Assembly: GCA_045577415.1 (NCBI GenBank)
Contig: JAZNII010000015.1
Location: forward strand, 1 to 7,503
Source: SVTX01 sp045577415
GTDB taxonomy: Bacteria; Bacillota; Clostridia; Oscillospirales; CAG-272
DNA length: 7,503 nt
Direction of reading: 5' to 3'
Shown here: positions 1 to 6,392 of the stretch, piece by piece
Layout: each line of letters begins with the position of its first letter
Numbering within the stretch: the stretch's first letter is position 1
Translations under genes and position numbers: made by a program
Notes under the pieces: generated by a model
What the model was told of the DNA's origin: nothing
What the model saw: the letters and a program-made list of their open reading frames with translations, nothing else
Database searches by the model: none

Positions 1-839
1 ACCTCACCCTCGGTAGTGTATTCCAGATTTATGCCGTAGAAGGATTCGTATGTCTCCTTCCAAAGCCTGTAATTTTCGCGGCACATTCTCTCGGTGTCCT
101 CGCGTACCGACAGCTTTTCGTCGGGGAAGATGGGAGGCAGAACGTGAACGGTATAAGCCTGAATGGGAAGTCCGTCAGCACCCAATTTGTCCGTGTCTTC
201 AAGAGTGATAAAGAGCGGGATCACGGGAACCTTTTCCCTCACCGCAAAGCGGAAGCTTCCGAGCTTCAGAGGACGGGGCTTGCGGTAATTGTACCACATT
301 CCCTGCTCGGGGTATATCAGTATCTTCTCGCCGCGAGAAAACAGGGTGTGCATAGCCGCCATCAGTTCCTTGAGACAGCTGAAATTGGACGAAAGGGGAA
401 GGGTGTTGCAGTGACGGAAAAGATAACCGTAAATGCCGGGGAAGGAGGTGTAGTTTCCTTCTCTTATTACCTTGTAGAGTATACTTTTTTTCAGAATGGG
501 ATCAACTGCTTTAAGGGCGGCGTAGTTGTCGAATACGCTGAAATGATTGCAGGTGATAAGCGCGCCCTTGTCGCCTACCGCCGCGAGATTTTCCTGACCG
601 CGTATCTCCTTGAGAACGACGTCACCTCGCTTCATCATTTTTTCAAAGTGGTTTTGACCGATCTTATTTGCTACTTTGGTTCCAAGCCTTGTGGAAAGCT
701 TTTTGCCTACGTAGTCTACCTCGCCGGGACGGAGAGGACGTGTGGGTGGGTCATCGTTGATGTCCTTGTCAAACCATCCCTTTTTTTCGTATTCCTCGAT
801 CCTTAAGAGAAGCTTTTGTGTTTCGGGAGATATTGCCAT
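1..839 (-). CDS. Lysophospholipid acyltransferase family protein (PlsC/LPLAT-like), 3' end cut off by window edge
   Basis: My translation from the ATG at 839 stays open to base 1, giving 279 complete codons without a stop, so the C-terminus lies outside the window. The protein carries the glycerolipid acyltransferase signature: the catalytic NHFSVFD (H99-x4-D104, motif I), YPEQGMW at 176-182 followed by KPRPLKLGSFRFA (motif III-like, acyl-acceptor binding), and VPVIPLF at 204-210 (motif IV-like). Family members transfer an acyl chain from acyl-ACP or acyl-CoA to a lysophospholipid or other acceptor at the inner face of the membrane. No strong membrane helix is visible in the part seen. The start follows the upstream glycosyltransferase stop with a single base between (TAATATG) and has no good Shine-Dalgarno of its own, so translation is probably coupled. 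The exact acceptor (lysophosphatidate, glycolipid or other) cannot be told from sequence. Confidence 0.92.
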   Translation of the reverse strand, partial: MAISPETQKLLLRIEEYEKKGWFDKDINDDPPTRPLRPGEVDYVGKKLSTRLGTKVANKIGQNHFEKMMKRGDVVLKEIRGQENLAAVGDKGALITCNHFSVFDNYAALKAVDPILKKSILYKVIREGNYTSFPGIYGYLFRHCNTLPLSSNFSCLKELMAAMHTLFSRGEKILIYPEQGMWYNYRKPRPLKLGSFRFAVREKVPVIPLFITLEDTDKLGADGLPIQAYTVHVLPPIFPDEKLSVREDTERMCRENYRLWKETYESFYGINLEYTTEGE

Positions 840-840
840 A

Positions 841-1800
841 TTACTTTACCGCAAAGAGCATGGCGTTATCGAAGATCTCCTGCTCTTTTTCCTTCTCATC
901 TATCTCGCTCAACGCCAAGCGGACGAGATCCTCGTACTGCTTTTTGTCGCGAAGCTTGTTTTCCTCACTGTAATTTTCCTTGTCTGACCAAAGTCCATCG
1001 TAGTGACGGGTATTCTTGGCGTATTGCCAGAAAAGGTCGCCGTAGGGAACGTTATCGAATTTCCAAGGCTTGAAGTTTATCTTGTAGTGTGCGATCTTGG
1101 GGGTAACGGTCACGTCTGCGTAGGGCATGGGGGTGCGGTTCCAGGTCTTGTCAAGAATAATTGTCTTATCCTTGCAGATAACGTTGAGATAGTCCTGGTC
1201 CTGCGCCACGCGATAGGTGACCTTTTCAAGAAGTGCCGCAAATTGCTCTTTTAGGTTAAATCTTCTCATAACGTCGAGATTCATAACAAGTATTCCCGCG
1301 TTGATATACTCCTGTCTCGGAACACCGAGAACCTTTTCGGAATAAAGTCCGAAGACCTCAACGTCGGTGATGAACTCCTCGGGGATAGCGGCAATATAGT
1401 TGTCGCCAAGCTCGGTGTGATAAAGCTCGGATACGTCTGTGGTGATAACTATGTCGCAGTCAAGATAAAGTCCCTTGTCGTATTCGGGGAAAAGCTCGGG
1501 GATAAAAAAGCGGTAATAGGTGGCTTTGGTATAGTAATCCCTGATGTGAAGCTTTTCGCAGATCGCGCGAAGCTTTTCCGTGACTGATACAAATTTTATC
1601 CTTACGTTCTCGCTCTGAAGCTCAAGTATGTCGCTCTTGCTTTTTTCGGAAAGCTCCTCGATCAGCACGTTGACGTCGTAAGTGTATTTTTCGCTGCTGT
1701 TCTCGATAAGGGATTGTAGAGTAACACAGAGGAAACGGGCGTAGTTGTCGTCTACCGCAAAAAATATCGGAATGGTTTCTCTTGTTTGAAGATGATTCAT
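841..1800 (-). CDS. Glycosyltransferase family 8 protein
   Basis: This 319-residue protein is a typical GT8 retaining glycosyltransferase (GT-A fold; LPS galactosyl/glucosyltransferase and general-stress-protein-A group). It starts with the donor-binding strand IPIFFAVDDNYA (10-21). The metal- and UDP-sugar-binding DxD motif is seen as LYLDCDIV (D114, D116). YINAGILVMNLD (165-176), DQDYLN (201-206) and the C-terminal HYKINFKPW (238-246) match conserved GT8 blocks. The tail after about 275 is charged and helical-looking. There is no signal peptide or membrane helix, so it is probably cytosolic, using a UDP-sugar to glycosylate a lipid or cell-surface precursor. The ATG at 1800 has AAAAGGAC upstream (AGGA at 1812-1815) with a rather long 11-base spacer. 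It is the first gene of a two-gene minus-strand unit with the acyltransferase, behind the promoter at 1900-1928. The sugar and acceptor are unknown. Confidence 0.95.
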   Translation of the reverse strand: MNHLQTRETIPIFFAVDDNYARFLCVTLQSLIENSSEKYTYDVNVLIEELSEKSKSDILELQSENVRIKFVSVTEKLRAICEKLHIRDYYTKATYYRFFIPELFPEYDKGLYLDCDIVITTDVSELYHTELGDNYIAAIPEEFITDVEVFGLYSEKVLGVPRQEYINAGILVMNLDVMRRFNLKEQFAALLEKVTYRVAQDQDYLNVICKDKTIILDKTWNRTPMPYADVTVTPKIAHYKINFKPWKFDNVPYGDLFWQYAKNTRHYDGLWSDKENYSEENKLRDKKQYEDLVRLALSEIDEKEKEQEIFDNAMLFAVK

Positions 1801-1899
1801 GGTGAATTTTGTCCTTTTCTTGTGGGTTTATTGCGCTTGGAAGTAGCTTAAAATAAAGCCTGTCGCTCACTTAAGCCTCTGCCGCGTGTCTTCTTACAC

Positions 1900-1928
1900 A
1901 TGATACCCCAAAATTTAGAAATAGTCAA
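1900..1928 (-). promoter_or_regulatory. Sigma-A-type promoter for the glycosyltransferase-acyltransferase unit
   Basis: Read on the minus strand, TTGACT (1928-1923) and TATCAT (1905-1900) are separated by exactly 17 bases, a close match to the housekeeping consensus. Transcription would start near 1893 and leave a leader of about 93 bases before the ATG at 1800. That leader contains a GCTTAA/TTAAGC inverted repeat (1846-1851 and 1871-1876). Confidence 0.8.
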
Positions 1929-1959
1929 GAACCAAACAGGAGGAGGGGGTCTCCTCTTG

Positions 1960-2021
1960 CGATAATTTGACTCTACCTTTGGTGAAAATCCGATTCTACC
2001 GCGAGTAGAGTTGAAATTTCG
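1960..2021. repeat. Inverted/direct repeat cluster able to form two alternative hairpins
   Basis: GACTCTACC (1969-1977) is repeated as GATTCTACC (1992-2000), 23 bases apart. The complementary arm GTAGAGT lies at 2005-2011. The right arm can pair with the near copy (1991-1999 with 2005-2013, nine pairs including two G-T, five-base loop) or with the far copy. The far pairing is 1960-1976 with 2005-2021, 17 positions with two mismatches and two G-T pairs, closed by ACTCTAC/GTAGAGT. The block lies between the two divergent promoters, so it could be an operator array in DNA. It could form the alternative RNA structures only if a transcript crosses it. No function is established. Confidence 0.5.
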
Positions 2022-2040
2022 TATATTCTGAAAGGCCTTT

Positions 2041-2070
2041 TTGATACTGTGCGATTTTGCAAGTTAAGAT
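2041..2070 (+). promoter_or_regulatory. Possible weak upstream plus-strand promoter
   Basis: TTGATA (2041-2046) and TAAGAT (2065-2070) are separated by 18 bases. This is an acceptable but not strong sigma-A arrangement, and it would give a longer leader of about 260 bases for fbp. In this AT-rich stretch a match of this quality can occur by chance, so the call is tentative. Confidence 0.2.
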
Positions 2071-2184
2071 GCGACCCTGCATAAAATTTGTATACCTCCT
2101 AATGGGAGAGTAAAATATTTTGCCTGTGACGCAGAATAAAATGTTATTGAAGATACGAATCCTTGTCATAAACAGCTTGAAACG

Positions 2185-2218
2185 CGAAAAATCATCTCGC
2201 TTTTTTGAGAGATTTTCG
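2185..2218. repeat. Imperfect hairpin upstream of the fbp promoter
   Basis: CGAAAAATCATCTC (2185-2198) can pair with GAGAGATTTTCG (2207-2218) with two bulged A residues and an eight-base loop, GCTTTTTT. An alternative small stem, GCGA (2184-2187) with TCGC (2197-2200), is followed directly by six T residues and would look like a weak terminator on the plus strand. The element lies upstream of the proximal fbp promoter and would matter only for transcripts starting further upstream. Confidence 0.3.
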
Positions 2219-2258
2219 GTCAAAGGGTGAAAAATAAGAATTTTTAAGGATCACACTA

Positions 2259-2287
2259 TTGCGATTTTGAAAAATATGTGGTATTAT
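2259..2287 (+). promoter_or_regulatory. Sigma-A-type promoter for fbp, with extended -10
   Basis: TTGCGA (2259-2264) and TATTAT (2282-2287) are 17 bases apart, and the -10 is preceded by TGG (2279-2281), an extended -10 TGn. The predicted start is near 2294, giving a leader of roughly 43 bases. A perfect 7-base inverted repeat, ACACTAT at 2253-2259 and ATAGTGT at 2292-2298, brackets the promoter: one arm touches the -35 and the other sits over the likely transcription start. Confidence 0.7.
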
Positions 2288-2336
2288 TAATATAGTGTAA
2301 TAGCAAATTACGCAAATAAAATTGTGGAGGCGCGGA

Positions 2337-4298
2337 ATGAAAAAAAGATCGTATTCAGCGGAGCAGTTAAAGATGCTGGCTCTCCTTTCCCATGAGTATC
2401 CTACCATACAGGCGGTAAGCTCCGCGATAATCAACTATAACGCAACGGCAAACCTGCCCAAGGGTACGGAGCATTTTTTGAGTGATCTTCACGGCGAGGC
2501 AGAGGCGTTCAATCACATAATGAATAATTGCTCGGGAGTTATCAGGGAGAAGGTAGACGGACTTTTTTACCGTTCCATGTCCGAGGGAGAGAGACGTGAA
2601 TTTTGCACTCTGATATACTATCCCTCCGAAAAGATAGAGGAACTGCGCGCCAATGGCGTTGCCGACGAGGATTGGTACAGTGTGACCCTTTACCGTCTTG
2701 TTGACCTTGCGAGAGCGGTGGCATCCAAGTATACGAGAGCCAAGGTAAGAGAGGCTCTGCCCAATGACTTTCAGTATATAATCGACGAGCTTCTTCACAC
2801 CAGTGGTGAGGAGCATAACAAGCAGGAGTATTACCGACATATTATTTCCACCATAATCGACATCGGTCAGGGAGCGGCTTTCGTTGAGGCACTTTGCTCA
2901 CTTATCAAGCGCATGGCGGTGGACTGTCTCCACGTGGTGGGCGACATATACGACCGAGGCCCCAGAGCCGACAAAATACTTGATATGCTGATGTCTCATC
3001 ATAACGTGGATATTCAATGGGGAAATCACGACATAGTGTGGATGGGCGCGGCGGCGGGAAGCCCTGAGTGCGTTGCGGCGGTCTTGAATTCGGCTATACA
3101 GTATAATACTCTGTCTATAATCGAAAACACTTACGGAATAAGTCTTCGCGATCTTATCGGATACGCACAGGAGACGTATAAGGGCTGTACTTGGTTCATG
3201 CCTCGCAACGGAGACGATAAGTATTACATAAAAAATAATATGGATAATCTCTCGAAGGCGCACAAGGCTATCGCAATCATTCTTTTCAAGCTTGAGGGCC
3301 AGCTTATTTTGAGACATCCCGAATACGGTATGAATGACAGGCTTCTTCTGCACAAGATCGATCACGAAAAGCACACCGTAGAGATAGACGGCAAGGAATA
3401 CCCACTTAACGACTATCATTTCCCGACGGTAGATCCTAGCCACCCCTACGCCCTCTCACAAGAGGAGCAGAGCCTTATGGATTCTTTGGTGTCCGCCTTC
3501 AAGCAGAGCCGAGTTTTGAAAAAGCATATTCGTTTTATGTATAACGTAGGCGGCATATATAAGATACACAACAAAAATCTTTTGTGTCACGGATGCGTTC
3601 CGATGACCGAGGACGGCGATCTTGCGTCGGTAGATCTTTTCGGCGTGGGCGCTATATCAGGAAAAGCCTATCTTGATGCCTGCGACAGAGTGGCAAGAAC
3701 GGCATATTACGATGGCGACAAGGACGCGCTGGATTTTATGTACTATTTGTGGTGCGGCAGAAAGAGTCCTCTTTTCGGCAAGGACAAGATAACCACCTTT
3801 GAGCGTTACTTCATTTCCGACGAGACGACGTGGGTTGAAAAACGAGACCCGTATTACGGCTTCATTGAGGACTTTGACGCGGTCTGCCGTATTCTTGAGG
3901 AATTCGGACTTGACAGAGACAGCTCGCATCTGATCAACGGTCACGTTCCCGTCAAGAGCGGAGAAAATCCTATTAAGGCGGGCGGCAGATATATCCTTAT
4001 CGACGGCGGTTTCTGCAAGGCGTATCATACCAAAACGGGCATCGCGGGCTACACCTTGATCTATTCGTCGAGAGGACTTCGTCTTGTTTCTCACGGTCCC
4101 TTTGACGGAAAAGTGGCGGCGTTGAAAGAGAATAAGGACATTATTGCTACCAAGGACGTGGTTTTTGAAATGATGGCGAAGCGACGTTTAGTCAGCGATA
4201 CCGACGAGGGCAGAGAGATCCTCGGACACATGGAGGACTTGAAAATGCTTCTTAACGCATACCTTGAGGGAACCGTTAAGCAGGCAGGTCAGCAATAA
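2337..4298 (+). CDS. fbp: Class III fructose-1,6-bisphosphatase
   Basis: This is the gluconeogenic enzyme that hydrolyses fructose 1,6-bisphosphate to fructose 6-phosphate (EC 3.1.3.11), in the class III form of Bacillus and Clostridium relatives, which has a calcineurin-type metallophosphatase core. Metal-ligand motifs are all present (numbering from this start): SDLHGE (D50, H52), VGDIYDRG (D203, D206), WGNHD (N230, H231, D232), and INGHVPVKSGENP near residue 540 followed by YILIDGGFCKAY. The length of 653 residues is normal for the family, and it should be cytosolic. I chose the ATG at 2337 because GGAGG (2326-2330) sits six bases before it. An in-frame TTG at 2322 would add five residues but lies upstream of that ribosome binding site. 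It is the first gene of a probable four-gene operon; apbE begins 42 bases after its stop with no terminator between. Confidence 0.97.
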   Translation: MKKRSYSAEQLKMLALLSHEYPTIQAVSSAIINYNATANLPKGTEHFLSDLHGEAEAFNHIMNNCSGVIREKVDGLFYRSMSEGERREFCTLIYYPSEKIEELRANGVADEDWYSVTLYRLVDLARAVASKYTRAKVREALPNDFQYIIDELLHTSGEEHNKQEYYRHIISTIIDIGQGAAFVEALCSLIKRMAVDCLHVVGDIYDRGPRADKILDMLMSHHNVDIQWGNHDIVWMGAAAGSPECVAAVLNSAIQYNTLSIIENTYGISLRDLIGYAQETYKGCTWFMPRNGDDKYYIKNNMDNLSKAHKAIAIILFKLEGQLILRHPEYGMNDRLLLHKIDHEKHTVEIDGKEYPLNDYHFPTVDPSHPYALSQEEQSLMDSLVSAFKQSRVLKKHIRFMYNVGGIYKIHNKNLLCHGCVPMTEDGDLASVDLFGVGAISGKAYLDACDRVARTAYYDGDKDALDFMYYLWCGRKSPLFGKDKITTFERYFISDETTWVEKRDPYYGFIEDFDAVCRILEEFGLDRDSSHLINGHVPVKSGENPIKAGGRYILIDGGFCKAYHTKTGIAGYTLIYSSRGLRLVSHGPFDGKVAALKENKDIIATKDVVFEMMAKRRLVSDTDEGREILGHMEDLKMLLNAYLEGTVKQAGQQ

Positions 4299-4340
4299 CG
4301 CGGAATTAGCAAATAATATATTTTAACGGGAGACGGAATT

Positions 4341-5390
4341 TTGAAGCTGTTCAAAGCTATATTGTGTCTGTGTCTGATAATAGGGCTTTTGGTCTCTTTC
4401 GCGTCATGCTCAGGAGGGAATGAGCCTCGGACGGCAGGATATTTTACTTTTTTTGATACGGTGACCTACGTTTACAGCTATGCAGGAGACTCGCAGGAGG
4501 ATTTTGAAAAAAGGTGTGACGGGGTTTCAGAGATCCTCGGAGAGTACCATCGGCTTTTTGACATCTATCACGAGTATTCGGGCATCAAAAATCTCCGAAC
4601 CCTAAATCTTAATGCGGGTAAGGAGCCTCTGACGGTTGACCAAAGGCTTATAGAATTTTTACTGTACGCCAAGGAGATGTACTATAAGACCGACGGAGAA
4701 ATGAATATAATGATGGGATCGGTGCTGTCCCTCTGGCATGATTGCCGTGAGCAGGCAGGAAAGGATAAGGACGGAGCGCGCATCCCCTCGGATCAGGAGC
4801 TTTTAGCGGCGAGTGCTTATACCGACATATCCTTTCTTGAAATAGACCCCGAAAACAACACCGTGTTTATTACAAACCCCAATGCTTCGATAGACGTCGG
4901 AGCGCTGGGCAAAGGGTATGCTGTGGAAAAGGCGGCGGAATATTTGAAGAGCATCGGAGCCGAGAGCTACGTTCTGGACGTGGGCGGAAATCTGAGGATC
5001 GTCGGTCATAAGCCTGACGGATCGGGATGGATAACGGGCATTAAGGATCCAAGCTCTCAAGGATCCTTTGCTCTCCGATTGGTCCTCGCCGACGTTTCTT
5101 GCGTTACATCGGGAAGCTACGAGAGGTTTTACACGGTGGACGGCAAGAATTATCACCATATAATCGACAAGGACACGCTTATGCCCGCCGAGCATTTCAG
5201 CTCGGTCACAGTGATATGTGAGGACAGCGGACTTGCGGACGCTCTGTCCACCGCTCTGTTTTGCATGAGCTATGAGCAGGGCCTTTCCCTTGTTGGGGAT
5301 ATGGAAGATGTAGAGGTCCTTTGGATAACCGCAGACGGCATCAAGTATAGAACCGAGGGCATTTCCCGATTGATAAAGGAAAGCGATTGA
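4341..5390 (+). CDS. apbE: FAD:protein FMN transferase (ApbE family), lipoprotein
   Basis: ApbE enzymes (EC 2.7.1.180) take FMN from FAD and attach it covalently to Ser/Thr of target proteins outside the cytoplasm. The 349-residue product starts with a lipoprotein signal: KLFK, a hydrophobic stretch 6-20 and a lipobox ending in FASC (C23), so it is probably anchored on the outer face of the membrane. Family motifs follow in order: FFDTVTYVYSY (37-47), TDGEMNIMMGSVLSLW (117-132), IDVGALGKGYAVEKA (184-198), DVGGN (213-217), TSGSYERFYTVDG (256-268), HHIID (272-276), and ADALSTALF (299-307) with D300 as a likely Mg ligand. The usual DPxTG after HIID is altered to DKDTLMP. The start is a TTG at 4341 with GGGAGA (4328-4333) seven bases upstream. 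No FMN-binding-domain substrate is encoded in the window. It probably works with the next two genes. Confidence 0.95.
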   Translation: MKLFKAILCLCLIIGLLVSFASCSGGNEPRTAGYFTFFDTVTYVYSYAGDSQEDFEKRCDGVSEILGEYHRLFDIYHEYSGIKNLRTLNLNAGKEPLTVDQRLIEFLLYAKEMYYKTDGEMNIMMGSVLSLWHDCREQAGKDKDGARIPSDQELLAASAYTDISFLEIDPENNTVFITNPNASIDVGALGKGYAVEKAAEYLKSIGAESYVLDVGGNLRIVGHKPDGSGWITGIKDPSSQGSFALRLVLADVSCVTSGSYERFYTVDGKNYHHIIDKDTLMPAEHFSSVTVICEDSGLADALSTALFCMSYEQGLSLVGDMEDVEVLWITADGIKYRTEGISRLIKESD

Positions 5391-5429
5391 TTTGATCAAA
5401 TAAATGAAAAAATCGCTGTAGTAGCGATT
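5382..5429. repeat. Three-arm inverted repeat between apbE and the NusG-II gene
   Basis: AGCGATT occurs at 5382-5388 (overlapping the last codons of apbE) and again at 5423-5429. Its reverse complement AATCGCT is at 5411-5417. The middle arm can form a tight hairpin with the right arm (7 pairs, loop GTAGT) or a wider one with the left arm (7 pairs, 22-base loop). A 12-base perfect palindrome, ATTTGATCAAAT (5390-5401), lies within the wider loop. On the plus strand no T-run follows, so this is not a terminator in the operon direction. On the minus strand the tight hairpin is followed by six T residues, but no minus gene is present to end there. Confidence 0.5.
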
Positions 5430-5446
5430 GTTCTGATAGAGTTGTA

Positions 5447-5800
5447 ATGAAAAAAAGAGATTTTATTCTTATTGGCGTTATAGTGGCGGCGACCGTTATT
5501 GCCTTTGCTGTCCAAGCCTTGACACAGGAGGACGGAGCTTACGTTTTAGTCAAGGTGGATGGCGAGGAGGTCGGAAGATATTCCCTCGGCCAAGACGGTG
5601 AATACGAGCTGAACGGTGGGACTAACGTACTGCGTATCGAGCAGGGACGGGCGTATCTCGTCTCGGCAAGCTGCCCCAATCATCTTTGCGTCAAGCGGGG
5701 AAGCATCGGCAAACGCGGCGAAACCATTACCTGCTTGCCAAACAGGCTTACCGTTACCGTGTACGGAGCCGATGAAAAGGACGTGGAGCTTGTAGGTTGA
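5447..5800 (+). CDS. NusG domain II-containing membrane-anchored protein (EetA-like)
   Basis: This 117-residue protein has one N-terminal membrane segment (about 6-25) and then an extracytosolic domain of the NusG_II type: VLVKVDGEEVGRYSL (33-47), then ASCPNHLCVKRGSI (74-87) and ITCLPNRLTVTVYG (94-107). C76, C81 and C96 are in the family-typical positions. Despite the name it is not a transcription factor. Proteins of this family next to ApbE and a Gx-type membrane protein include, to my knowledge, EetA of the Listeria extracellular electron transfer locus. The start ATG has only a weak purine stretch (GATAGAG) upstream, unlike the next gene. A hairpin-forming repeat lies in the 56-base gap after apbE. 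It contains no D-x-x-T/S-G-A-T-like flavinylation site, so it is probably not ApbE's substrate. The family call is firm; the electron-transfer role is inference. Confidence 0.9.
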   Translation: MKKRDFILIGVIVAATVIAFAVQALTQEDGAYVLVKVDGEEVGRYSLGQDGEYELNGGTNVLRIEQGRAYLVSASCPNHLCVKRGSIGKRGETITCLPNRLTVTVYGADEKDVELVG

Positions 5801-5822
5801 TTTTTGAAAGGAGGAAAGGCTT

Positions 5823-6317
5823 ATGAAACCGAAAAAGATTGCCTTTATAGGCTTGACGCTTGCGCTCGCCATGATCCTTTCCTTTGTTGAAAGCCGTATT
5901 CCTCCGCTTGTGGCGATCCCCGGAATTAAGATCGGACTACCCAATCTCGTTATAGTTTTTTTGCTATACAGAGTTGGATGGAAGGAAGCGGCTTTAGTCA
6001 ACGTCTTGCGAGTGGCGCTTGTGTCGGCGCTGTTTGGAAACGTACAAAGCTTTGTCTTTGGAATCGTAGGCGCGTCGGTCAGTCTTGTGGGAATGAGTCT
6101 GCTTAAAAAGACCGACCTGTTTTCCTGCATCGCCGTTAGCATCGTGGGGGGAATACTCCACAACGTAGGGCAGATAGTTACCGCCTGCTTTTGGACCGAG
6201 ACCGCGCAGATCGCCTTCTATCTTCCCGTGCTGCTTGCGAGCGGAATGGTTGCGGGTGCGGTGATCGGTCTTGTTTCGGGACTGCTTGTAAAACGTCTTG
6301 AAAAGCTTAAGCTTTGA
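5823..6317 (+). CDS. Gx transporter family / heptaprenyl diphosphate synthase component I-like membrane protein (EetB-like)
   Basis: A 164-residue, very hydrophobic protein with about five or six membrane segments (roughly 8-24, 40-57, 60-76, 78-95, 101-121, 130-156) and a basic C-terminus. The block IPGIKIGLPNLVIVFLLY (32-49), followed by VLRVALVSALFGN (61-73), FGIVGASVSLVGM (79-91) and GGILHNVGQI (109-118), is the signature of the Hpre_diP_synt_I / Gx transporter family, which resembles substrate-binding subunits of ECF transporters. Homologues are often annotated as heptaprenyl diphosphate synthase component I, but no catalytic prenyltransferase motif is present. In Listeria the comparable protein is, to my knowledge, EetB. 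The ATG follows a perfect AGGAGG (5809-5814) by eight bases, and the gene starts 22 bases after the NusG-II stop. It is the last gene before the terminator at 6336-6390. Confidence 0.92.
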   Translation: MKPKKIAFIGLTLALAMILSFVESRIPPLVAIPGIKIGLPNLVIVFLLYRVGWKEAALVNVLRVALVSALFGNVQSFVFGIVGASVSLVGMSLLKKTDLFSCIAVSIVGGILHNVGQIVTACFWTETAQIAFYLPVLLASGMVAGAVIGLVSGLLVKRLEKLKL

Positions 6318-6335
6318 TTTTTTAATTGAATTGTC

Positions 6336-6390
6336 AAAAAAAGCGTCTTGCCTAACCTCCTTGTGAGAAGTTGCGCAAGACGCGTTTTTT
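6336..6390. terminator. Bidirectional rho-independent terminator
   Basis: GCGTCTTGC (6343-6351) pairs perfectly with GCAAGACGC (6375-6383). The stem is preceded by seven A residues (6336-6342) and followed by G and six T residues (6385-6390), so it has a U-tract in both directions. The 23-base loop is longer than usual but has some internal complementarity. It ends the fbp operon on the plus strand and would end the small ORF at 6393-6569 on the minus strand. Confidence 0.88.
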
Positions 6391-6392
6391 GT

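Noticed and set aside
144..806. 220-codon plus-strand frame opposite the acyltransferase
   Set aside because: The opposite strand encodes all the acyltransferase motifs over the same bases; this frame is its antisense shadow.
1622..1870. Minus-strand frame beginning at a GTG in the glycosyltransferase leader and overlapping its start
   Set aside because: Most of it overlaps the clear GT8 gene in another frame and the product shows no family pattern; it is a shadow of the GT8 coding region.
1939..1957. GAGGAG/CTCCTC inverted repeat near the glycosyltransferase promoter
   Set aside because: Only six pairs in a low-complexity purine/pyrimidine run, upstream of the promoter and without a T-tract; too little to call a site.
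1996..2223. A 75-codon minus-strand frame, including an internal ATG about 12 bases after a perfect AGGAGG
   Set aside because: The residue composition is unlike a folded protein and unlike neighbouring genes, the outer start is a TTG with no ribosome binding site, and the internal ATG is too far from the AGGAGG and yields only 28 residues.
5410..5411. Terminator after apbE
   Set aside because: The hairpin at 5411-5429 has a T-run only on the minus strand, where there is no gene to terminate; on the plus strand it would not end the operon.
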